Assembly (NCBI GenBank): GCA_026392135.1
Contig: JAPLCR010000020.1
Span: 1-5,031, forward strand
Length of the DNA stretch: 5,031 nt
From: Armatimonadota bacterium
GTDB lineage: Bacteria > Armatimonadota > Chthonomonadetes > Chthonomonadales > Chthonomonadaceae
Direction: 5' to 3'
In this document: one piece after another, positions 1 to 5,031 of the stretch
Layout of the letters: every line of letters begins with the position of its first letter
Numbering within the stretch: position 1 is the stretch's first letter
Made by a program: the position numbers and the translations under genes
Notes under the pieces: generated by a model
What the model was told of the DNA's origin: nothing
The model's database searches: none
Seen by the model: only the letters and a program-made list of their open reading frames with translations

Positions 1-761
1 AAAATCGTTGTTTTCAAATCGAGAGCCTTCTGTGGAGCTATACGGCGCAGAGCCTAACCGCCGAGCAAAACAAAAAGGTGCAAAAACACCTTGCACGTTG
101 CCCCGCCTGTACTAAGGCGATGGAGGCTTACCAGCAGATAACACCTAGCGTTACTGCTCTGCGAGAAGCCTCCCCACCTCCTTCACAAGCAAACTGGCAA
201 CACCTAGTCCAGCAGATAGAGGCACTCCCCAACGTAGCACCTCCTGCTAAAAATGCCAAGCGGATTTATACGTTTGGGCTGTTCTCGACTCTAGCTGGAG
301 CGTACACGGTGATGCTCTATATGCGCCCACAAACCGTGACCACGACAATCGCACGCCCGCCAATACCCAACTTAGAGATGGCAGTGATACCCACTGTAGG
401 GGGAGAGAAGACGGGTAAACAGGCGATAGGTATCAAGCCCACTCTCTCACCTACAAAAAGCCCCTCTATCCCTTCAAAAGAGAGGGCAAAGGAGCAGTAC
501 GGAGTCCGCTCAGCCTTTGAAAAAATGGAGACCAAGCACCGTGACAATAAGAGATCTGAGCCGATGATAGTACGCACTGAACCTCCTTCCACTAGCTTAG
601 CGCAGCTCAATTCAAAGAGAGAACACTCGTTAAAATTTGCACTGGATGCCGAAGTACCCATAGAACAGACTCCTCGCAGTTTTGTAATGGGAAGTGTTCC
701 TGCTGGGGGCTACAGCATCGTTCCCGCATCTTACGAGGAAAAGGAGTTGAAAGCATGGTAA
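1..761 (+). CDS. Anti-sigma factor with N-terminal zinc finger (zf-HC2), 5'-partial
   Basis: The frame is open from base 3, upstream of the GTG at 78, so the true start lies outside the window; about 252 residues are visible, ending in TAA. Counting from base 3, Cys3, His29, Cys33 and Cys36 form the Cys-x25-His-x3-Cys-x2-Cys zinc-binding pattern of zf-HC2/ZAS anti-sigma factors, with HLARCPAC as the core; starting at GTG 78 would remove Cys3. A linker rich in Pro and Ala leads to one membrane segment at about residues 88-107 (bases 264-323), preceded by Lys-Arg. The remaining ~145 residues are rich in Pro, Ser and Lys, look disordered and should be outside the cytoplasmic membrane. Members of this family hold an ECF sigma factor inactive at the membrane and release it on an envelope signal. 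The sigma gene is expected just upstream but is not seen. The last 7 bases overlap the HtrA-like gene, so the two should be cotranscribed and translationally coupled. The family call is firm; the signal is unknown. Confidence 0.85.
   Translation, partial: NRCFQIESLLWSYTAQSLTAEQNKKVQKHLARCPACTKAMEAYQQITPSVTALREASPPPSQANWQHLVQQIEALPNVAPPAKNAKRIYTFGLFSTLAGAYTVMLYMRPQTVTTTIARPPIPNLEMAVIPTVGGEKTGKQAIGIKPTLSPTKSPSIPSKERAKEQYGVRSAFEKMETKHRDNKRSEPMIVRTEPPSTSLAQLNSKREHSLKFALDAEVPIEQTPRSFVMGSVPAGGYSIVPASYEEKELKAW
741..746 (+). promoter_or_regulatory. Ribosome binding site of the HtrA-like gene
   Basis: AAGGAG lies 8 bases before the ATG at 755, inside the last codons of the anti-sigma gene. It supports this start and, with the 7-base overlap, suggests translational coupling of the two genes. 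Confidence 0.75.
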
Positions 762-2347
762 AGTGTTTTAGAAAATGGACGGGGTTGCTGACAGGCTTGG
801 TGCTGTTCAGCGGCGGTACCGCAAAAGCCGATGGCATCTTAGAGAAAATGCAGACCGAGGTTGCCGACCTAACGGAGAAGATGCGTGGAGCGGTAGTCAC
901 TATTCAAGACGAACAAGGGGTTTTACAGGGAGGGGATGTCTTCTTCTATAATGACCCTCTAAACGATATGAGGGGACTGCTGTATAAACTCGACGCAGAG
1001 CGGAACAACCTGAATAGCCAGAGGTCAGCGATTGAAAGTCAGATAAAGGCGTATAAAACGCGTGCTAAAACAGAAGCGAACACGAAGGAGTTAGAGGGGC
1101 TACTTAAACGCCAACTCCTTCTCCTACAACGCCTGGATAACCTCAAAACGGACAAAGAGCAGTCTTCAACGCGACTGAAAACGCTGCGAAAAGACCTCTT
1201 TGTAGAGCAGTTAGGCGGAAAAGAGAGTAGTGACAGCCTGAAAAGGGAAGGCTATCCTATACTTAGCGATATACCAATAGTAGGGACAGTGTTTCAGAAG
1301 GCTACCCAAAGCCCGCATAAAAGTGAGATGCAAGTCAAGATATTTGTCTCTAAAACGGGTAGCGGTTTCAGTATTGGCGATGGCTATATCGTTACGACAG
1401 GGGATGTCGCGCTCTCCTTACGCCAACCGATTGTGGTTACGGATAACGGAACACGCCTGAAAGCACGTGTAGTGGGAAGCAATGCAGACCTGAACATTGG
1501 GCTTCTAAAAATTACTACGACTACCATGTTGCCAAGCCTAAGAATGGGCGACTCTCGTAGCGTGAAAGCAGGGCATTTTGCGGTATCTATGGGCAATCAG
1601 GCAGGGCAAAACAACTCTGTTGCACTAATGCTTGTGGGTAACATTCGGAATGAAGGAACCTATGCAGGTCGTCAATTCTACCCTAGCCTCATTCAGATTG
1701 CAGGGACAGTTGGTGCAGGCGCAAGCGGTGCGCCTCTTGTAAACGTGAAGGGCGAGGTTATCGGAATGATGGCGGCGATTCCAATGGATAACAACGCATG
1801 GAACAACCAAGCCATCCGAATCAACGACTCAAATATGCTCAACGTTATGCCCCATGAGGCTCCTGTTAAAATACCGAACTCAGTGATTGAGGCTAATAGC
1901 TTCTTAGCAGTGATGCACTCAGAGCCAGCGGTAACGAGCGCAGGGTTTGCTATCCCTATAAACCAGATTAAGCCCATTATCGAAGAGTTGCGCCTTGGAA
2001 CACCAATAGCACACGGCTGGCTCGGAATTGCACCAGAAGATGTGTCACGAATAGTAGACAAGGGGAACGGTGTTATAGATGCCGAGGTGATCGTGCGAGT
2101 AGTGGGTGTCTACCCAGAATCTCCTGCGATGGTAGCAGGTATTCGCCCCGGTGATATTCTGGTAAGCATAGACGGCAAGCCCGTTCGCAATGCCTCTATT
2201 ATTCGCCAAACCTCCTTGCGGATTCGGAAAGGAGACAGAGTGACCTTTACGATACGACGCGGTAAAGAGACCAAAGACCTAGCCCTAAAAATAGAGTCGC
2301 GCCCTCAAGTCATCAAAGCACCTATTACTACGCCCCCAAAAGAGTAG
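755..2347 (+). CDS. Exported HtrA/DegP-like trypsin-fold protein with PDZ domain; catalytic triad degenerate
   Basis: A protein of 530 residues. Residues 1-25 form a signal peptide ending in an AKA cleavage motif. Residues 40-51 (LTEKMRGAVVTI) match the first strand of the HtrA protease domain, which resumes at GSGFSIGDGYIV (202-213). Between them is an insertion with a charged, leucine-rich coiled coil (about 69-150) and a secretin-like segment (165-199). Within the protease domain the usual catalytic His position (TNNHVV in HtrA) is TTGDVA with Asp217, and the catalytic Asp position is Asn247 (SNADLNIGLLKI). The nucleophile Ser324 is kept in GASGAPL, where HtrA has GNSGGPL. A further ~50-residue insertion lies at about 345-395, before GFAIPINQI. 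A PDZ domain spans about 418-513 (GWLGI, then SPAMVAGIRPGDILVSIDG at 456-474), followed by a short Pro-rich tail. The family fold is clear. Loss of His and Asp predicts a non-proteolytic, periplasmic or extracytoplasmic binding protein, probably working with the anti-sigma factor it overlaps. It stops at TAG, before a strong hairpin. Confidence 0.85.
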   Translation: MVKCFRKWTGLLTGLVLFSGGTAKADGILEKMQTEVADLTEKMRGAVVTIQDEQGVLQGGDVFFYNDPLNDMRGLLYKLDAERNNLNSQRSAIESQIKAYKTRAKTEANTKELEGLLKRQLLLLQRLDNLKTDKEQSSTRLKTLRKDLFVEQLGGKESSDSLKREGYPILSDIPIVGTVFQKATQSPHKSEMQVKIFVSKTGSGFSIGDGYIVTTGDVALSLRQPIVVTDNGTRLKARVVGSNADLNIGLLKITTTTMLPSLRMGDSRSVKAGHFAVSMGNQAGQNNSVALMLVGNIRNEGTYAGRQFYPSLIQIAGTVGAGASGAPLVNVKGEVIGMMAAIPMDNNAWNNQAIRINDSNMLNVMPHEAPVKIPNSVIEANSFLAVMHSEPAVTSAGFAIPINQIKPIIEELRLGTPIAHGWLGIAPEDVSRIVDKGNGVIDAEVIVRVVGVYPESPAMVAGIRPGDILVSIDGKPVRNASIIRQTSLRIRKGDRVTFTIRRGKETKDLALKIESRPQVIKAPITTPPKE

Positions 2348-2360
2348 TTTTGGTGCAGTT

Positions 2361-2390
2361 CGGGCGGACATGACAACGAATGATCGCCCG
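2361..2390. repeat. Short inverted repeat CGGGCG/CGCCCG
   Basis: Two 6-base GC arms (2361-2366 and 2385-2390) enclose an 18-base loop just after the HtrA-like gene. The loop is long and the following T run starts about 10 bases later, so this is at best an accessory element to the terminator downstream. It may be chance. Confidence 0.25.
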
Positions 2391-2403
2391 CTGTTCCTAT
2401 TTT

Positions 2404-2446
2404 TAGCCCATGTCACTCTCTTACGCGAAGAGAGTGACATGGGCTA
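2404..2446 (+). terminator. Rho-independent terminator of the anti-sigma/HtrA-like unit
   Basis: A perfect 19-bp stem (TAGCCCATGTCACTCTCTT at 2404-2422 and its exact complement at 2428-2446) closes a 5-base loop ACGCG and is followed by TTTT at 2447-2450. It lies 57 bases after the TAG of the HtrA-like gene. Read on the minus strand, the stem is followed by an A-rich stretch rather than a T run. It should therefore stop plus-strand transcripts best, though the stem could still slow or protect the convergent DUF1015 transcript, whose stop codon is 32 bases away. Confidence 0.75.
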
Positions 2447-2478
2447 TTTTGCGAACACCTCTTAGCAGACACTCTCTC

Positions 2479-3798
2479 TTACGACAAACTCCGTAATACA
2501 AGCCCACTCCACAACTTTGGATAGAAGAACGTGGATTTCTGGGGCATTTTGTCGCCAGCGGAAGCCACATCGCGCACTTCGGTAACTGTAGGGTTTTGCA
2601 AGATGCAGGAGAGTTGCCACTCGCCAGACTGCACTTTATCTACTGCTTCGTCTTCATCGCGGGTATAGGCGACATCGGGAGTATGTGCCAAAGTCTGCCA
2701 AGATATGTCGAGCGTCCTATCAAGTACAAATGCCTGTAAAATGGTCACATCAAGGTGTTTCCACGCCTCGCAATGGCTCCCCGCCATAGCAGTATCCATG
2801 AGGCTACCATCACGCAGGGTAAGCGCGTAGGATTTGCCCGGAAGCACGACAAGAAATCGTTTTACCCCCTCCGATTGACTCTTAATCCACAGTCGCCCCG
2901 CATCCAGTGAAAGTAGCTCAAGGTGAAAATAACGCTCCAAAAGTAAAGGTAGCTCTTCGATTCTCTGGGCGGGGACGTTCTTCACAAGGCGATGCGTCGG
3001 AAGCACAACAAGCCCTGGGTCTTCAAACGCAGACAGCCCTATAAGTAAGAAGTCGTAAGGCTTGAGACCTTCGGGGTTACTCTCTTGTTCGCGTCGCTCT
3101 TTTTGATAGTTCAACCCGGTCTCATAACGGTGATGACCATCCGCAATCCAGATACGTCGCTCCGCAAAGAACGCCTCCAACTCTCCTAACAGACAGGAAT
3201 CGGTATGGCGATAGAGAAGGTGTTGCTCTGCATCGGGCGCGAAAACACCAGAATAGACTGCCTTACGAAACGGCTGCTGCCCCTGTCGAGCCCCCTCAAG
3301 GCTCCGTGCAACAGTCAACGTGGGATCTTCGTAAAGACCATAAATTGGCTCAGGGTTTGCGTTCGTCGCCCGCATTAGGTTCAGGCGGTCTACCTTCGCC
3401 TTGGGGTGTGTCTCTTCGTGAGGAAGCACTACGCCATTCTCATACGGCTCCAACTTGAGAGCTACAAAAAGGGCGCGGCGGGTGACTCTCTCTGTGGGGT
3501 CAAGCGGGTGTTCAAAAACCTGAATGTACTCGTAAAGCGCGGGAGCATCGTCCAAACGGAAGGCACCGCTCGCTAAGCCTTCGCGAAGAAACTCCGCAGA
3601 ACGCGTATAGCGGTTATTGTCTGGAGTGTCTTCACTAGTCTCTTTATTCAGCATTAATCGAACAATATTTTGCGGGTGCTGGTCATAGAGAGCCTGTTGC
3701 TGCACAGGGGAGAGTACGTCGTAAGGGGGTGCGATAACCTGCTCTAGCGGCATATCAGCACTATAGAAAATGCCCGCAAAGGGCGCAATCTGAGCCAT
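2479..3798 (-). CDS. DUF1015 family protein
   Basis: A protein of 439 residues, about full length for the DUF1015 family (PF06245). Hallmarks appear in order: MAQIAPFAGI at the N-terminus, IAPPYDVLS (22-30), HPQNIVRL (41-48), LPHEETHPKAKVDRL (125-139), IWIADGHHRYETGL (216-229), LPTHRLVKN (266-274) and the C-terminal MPQKSTFFYPKLWSGLVL (418-435). The conserved His, Asp, Glu and Arg clusters suggest an enzyme, but no reaction is assigned here. From memory, some Clostridia and Bacteroidetes carry this gene beside serine-biosynthesis genes; no such neighbour is present here. There is no signal peptide or membrane segment, so it is probably cytoplasmic. The ATG at 3798 fits the family N-terminus, with a weak AAGGA motif 12 bases upstream. 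It lies 21 bases after a membrane-protein gene on the same strand and is probably the second gene of that operon. It ends with TAA and converges on the HtrA-like gene. Confidence 0.9.
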   Translation of the reverse strand: MAQIAPFAGIFYSADMPLEQVIAPPYDVLSPVQQQALYDQHPQNIVRLMLNKETSEDTPDNNRYTRSAEFLREGLASGAFRLDDAPALYEYIQVFEHPLDPTERVTRRALFVALKLEPYENGVVLPHEETHPKAKVDRLNLMRATNANPEPIYGLYEDPTLTVARSLEGARQGQQPFRKAVYSGVFAPDAEQHLLYRHTDSCLLGELEAFFAERRIWIADGHHRYETGLNYQKERREQESNPEGLKPYDFLLIGLSAFEDPGLVVLPTHRLVKNVPAQRIEELPLLLERYFHLELLSLDAGRLWIKSQSEGVKRFLVVLPGKSYALTLRDGSLMDTAMAGSHCEAWKHLDVTILQAFVLDRTLDISWQTLAHTPDVAYTRDEDEAVDKVQSGEWQLSCILQNPTVTEVRDVASAGDKMPQKSTFFYPKLWSGLVLRSLS

Positions 3799-3819
3799 CA
3801 GTCGTTTAGTTCCTTGAAT

Positions 3820-4362
3820 CTAAAAATTGTCTTCTTCGGATGGGGTGGATGAGCGAGATCTCTTAGTTTCGAGGTTCGTACGCGTCACCTGATCCATCAC
3901 AACCTCGTCGCTCTTTAATACTTTTGCATAGTAGAACTGTTTTTGTCCTAGTACTTCTGAACTACCAGAGGAGATAGTAATGACGGCGAAATCGGGCGGT
4001 GCGTTCGGCGCGGGAGGCAGATAGACCGCCTTATGCTCAGCCAGATAGTCCGAGTACTCTTGAGAGAGGTAGTTCGGCACGAGTTCTGAAAGGCTTTTCG
4101 GATAGGCACCCTTGTGGTCAACACGGTACTTCTTGAGACTGTCACGAACAGATATAAGCTGTTCACCCTCCGTAGATGCCTCTATAATACTGTTAAAGAG
4201 TTTGCCTACACCTCCCTTTTTAGAAGAGGTGAACGCTATGGTAAGTGCGATTACAACTATGACCACAAGTCCCCCACAGCCCACAAGTGCCCAAATCCAC
4301 CCAGCGTCTTTCCGCTTTTGGGGGATTGGGCGTGGTGTAAGACTGTTGTAGCCACCGGTCAT
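3820..4362 (-). CDS. Hypothetical single-pass membrane protein with pilin/GspG-like soluble region
   Basis: A protein of 180 residues. A short basic, Pro-containing N-terminus (1-20) leads into one hydrophobic segment at about 21-45 (GWIWALVGCGGLVVIVVIAL), followed by Ser-Ser-Lys-Lys. The outside region begins with a probable helix (about 55-80) and then HKGAYPKSLSELVPNYLS (83-100). That stretch resembles the 'YP-x-SL-x-EL-x-P-x-YL' stretch after the N-terminal helix of type II secretion pseudopilins and related proteins. The prepilin peptidase signal (Gly-Phe-Thr-Leu-Ile-Glu type) is absent, so it is not a normal pilin subunit and its anchor should stay uncleaved. The C-terminal ~20 residues are polar and Ser/Glu-rich. 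The start is supported by AAGGAG 6 bases upstream. It is the first gene of a two-gene operon with the DUF1015 gene. No specific function is recognised. Confidence 0.75.
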   Translation of the reverse strand: MTGGYNSLTPRPIPQKRKDAGWIWALVGCGGLVVIVVIALTIAFTSSKKGGVGKLFNSIIEASTEGEQLISVRDSLKKYRVDHKGAYPKSLSELVPNYLSQEYSDYLAEHKAVYLPPAPNAPPDFAVITISSGSSEVLGQKQFYYAKVLKSDEVVMDQVTRTNLETKRSRSSTPSEEDNF

Positions 4363-4368
4363 GTCCTG

Positions 4369-4374
4369 CTCCTT
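4369..4374 (-). promoter_or_regulatory. Ribosome binding site of the 180-residue membrane protein gene
   Basis: On the minus strand AAGGAG sits 6 bases before the ATG at 4362. This is near-ideal spacing and fixes the start. Confidence 0.75.
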
Positions 4375-4429
4375 CCACGTCTCGCGTCACTGCAAAGTTG
4401 TAAACGGCTTACCTGTATTATCACTAAGA

Positions 4430-4435
4430 AGTATA
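4430..4435 (-). promoter_or_regulatory. Candidate -10 element for the minus-strand operon
   Basis: TATACT on the minus strand is a 5-of-6 match to the TATAAT consensus, 67 bases before the start codon. No convincing TTGACA partner is seen at the expected distance. A second candidate, GATAAT at 4417-4422, lies closer to the gene. Neither is certain. Confidence 0.3.
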
Positions 4436-4542
4436 CTCGAAAAACGGGCATTGCTCTTCATCTTCACTCTCTAGAATTGTCTTCTCTTTCTGGAGAGGGA
4501 CAGAGGTAGGCACACAAAGCACGAAAACCGCCTAACGGCAGG

Positions 4543-4548
4543 TACAAT
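4543..4548 (+). promoter_or_regulatory. Candidate -10 element for the PQQ-like gene
   Basis: TACAAT is a 5-of-6 match to TATAAT and lies 29 bases before the ATG at 4578. The matching -35 position holds no recognisable TTGACA. An inverted repeat, GCAGG (4538-4542) and CCTGC (4557-4561), brackets this element and could mark an operator or be chance. Confidence 0.3.
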
Positions 4549-4568
4549 AAACCTATCCTGCAATGTAC

Positions 4569-4572
4569 GGAG
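4569..4572 (+). promoter_or_regulatory. Ribosome binding site of the PQQ-like gene
   Basis: GGAG is placed 5 bases before the ATG at 4578. It supports initiation at the signal-peptide start rather than at any later codon. Confidence 0.5.
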
Positions 4573-4577
4573 TTTCT

Positions 4578-5031
4578 ATGCTACACCGAACTTTTGTTCT
4601 CTCTGTTTTAGCTTCGCTATGTGCCGTATCAGCCCTAGGGCAGAAAGCACCTCTCAAGCCCCCCTTGTCAATATAGACACACTGGCCCTCTTTCCGAGGT
4701 GTAGGCGCAAAAGGTATTGCTGAGGGCTTCAAAACGCCCTTGCACTGGAACGCCGATACCGCCGATAACAAACCCGCGCAAAACGTACTTTGGAAAACCG
4801 CTATTCCCGGTCTCTCACACTGCAGTCCAGTCATTTGGGGAGACCGGCTCTTCATCGTCAGTGTGATGAGCGGTTCGGGCAAGAATGAGTTGAAAGTCGG
4901 TCTCTATGGCGATATAGACCCGGTAGAAGACGACTCCGTTCATGTCTGGACAGTCTACTGCCTCAATAAAAATACAGGCAAAATCCTTTGGGAGCGTGTC
5001 GTCCGTCAGGGCAAACCCAAAGTACAGCGGC
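4578..5031 (+). pseudogene. PQQ-like beta-propeller repeat protein, exported, 3'-partial, interrupted by an in-frame TAG
   Basis: The ATG at 4578 opens a signal peptide (about residues 1-21, cleavage near ALG|QK) and 32 codons before TAG at 4674-4676. In the same frame, with no base gained or lost, the sequence continues for 118 codons to the window end. It reads HWPSFRGVGAKGIAEG, then NVLWKTAIPGLSHCSPVIWGD, LKVGLYGDIDPVEDDSVHVW and NTGKILWERVVRQGKPKVQR. This is the typical opening of exported PQQ-binding-like/BamB-like propeller proteins (WPxFRG, WKT-x-IPG, SPV-x-WGD, LYGD, TGK-x-LWER). A propeller normally needs several hundred residues more, beyond the window. The next ATG in frame (4866) would remove the signal peptide and the first blade, so re-initiation is an unlikely rescue. 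One base change, for example CAG to TAG, would explain the interruption. Homology is firm; whether the gene is dead, mis-sequenced or read through is open. Confidence 0.75.

Larger units (their letters stand above)
4363..4577. promoter_or_regulatory. Divergent intergenic region holding promoters for both flanking units
   Basis: This 215-base gap separates divergent genes and must hold the start signals of both. It is moderately rich in CT/GA tracts. Candidate -10 elements are listed separately. No riboswitch-like fold or RNA gene was recognised by eye. Confidence 0.55.

Noticed and set aside
78..80. GTG as the true start of the anti-sigma factor
   Set aside because: The frame is open upstream to the window edge and encodes the first zinc-ligand Cys (bases 9-11) plus the usual SLLWSY helix, so the gene begins outside the window.
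1693..2061. 122-codon minus-strand frame inside the HtrA-like gene
   Set aside because: It is a shadow of a well-supported protease/PDZ coding region and has no independent motifs.
2404..2446. Hairpin as a fully bidirectional terminator
   Set aside because: On the minus strand the stem is followed by A-rich sequence, not a T run, so only plus-strand termination is well supported.
4387..4461. 24-codon minus-strand reading frame (MKSNARFSSILLSDNTGKPF...) ending 24 bases before the 180-residue gene
   Set aside because: It could be a leader peptide, but it has no clear ribosome site, covers both candidate -10 elements of that operon, and such short frames are common by chance.
4114..4509. 131-codon open frame on the plus strand crossing the divergent intergenic region
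   Set aside because: It overlaps the membrane-protein gene antisense, lacks a good ribosome site, and its composition looks like random translation.
4553..4882. 109-codon open frame on the minus strand opposite the PQQ-like gene
   Set aside because: Its translation shows no recognisable family or signal, and the plus strand has clear PQQ-like propeller motifs over the same bases.

Overview
The window looks like ordinary bacterial chromosome from an environmental, mid-GC lineage with a cell envelope. Genes are closely packed, Shine-Dalgarno motifs are clear, and several products are exported or membrane-anchored. The mix of a zf-HC2 anti-sigma factor, an HtrA-like protein, a DUF1015 protein and an exported PQQ-type propeller protein would suit Armatimonadota, Planctomycetota or similar phyla. 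That placement is a weak inference. No mobile element, tRNA, rRNA or CRISPR array was seen.

Left part (1-2347, plus strand): a two-gene unit. The first gene, cut by the window edge, encodes a single-pass anti-sigma factor with a cytoplasmic Cys/His zinc finger. It overlaps by 7 bases a 530-residue exported trypsin/HtrA-fold protein with a C-terminal PDZ domain. This second protein is the most interesting item in the window. It has the HtrA scaffold and the nucleophile Ser, but the catalytic His is Asp and the catalytic Asp is Asn. The loop corresponding to DegP loop LA is replaced by about 150 residues containing a long coiled coil and a segment resembling the conserved C-terminal motif of secretins. 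An anti-sigma factor translationally coupled to an HtrA-fold pseudoprotease suggests an envelope-sensing module that works by binding rather than by proteolysis. The cognate ECF sigma factor probably lies just upstream of the window.

Middle (2348-2478): a convergent intergenic gap with a perfect 19-bp hairpin followed by a short T run, which terminates the plus-strand unit.

Right part (2479-4362, minus strand): a two-gene operon. A 180-residue single-pass membrane protein with a pilin-like soluble region is followed 21 bases later by a complete DUF1015 protein. A 215-base divergent intergenic region (4363-4577) separates this operon from a plus-strand gene that runs off the window. That gene encodes a signal peptide followed by the start of a PQQ-like beta-propeller protein, but an in-frame TAG falls between the two. 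It may be a pseudogene, a base error or, less likely, readthrough.
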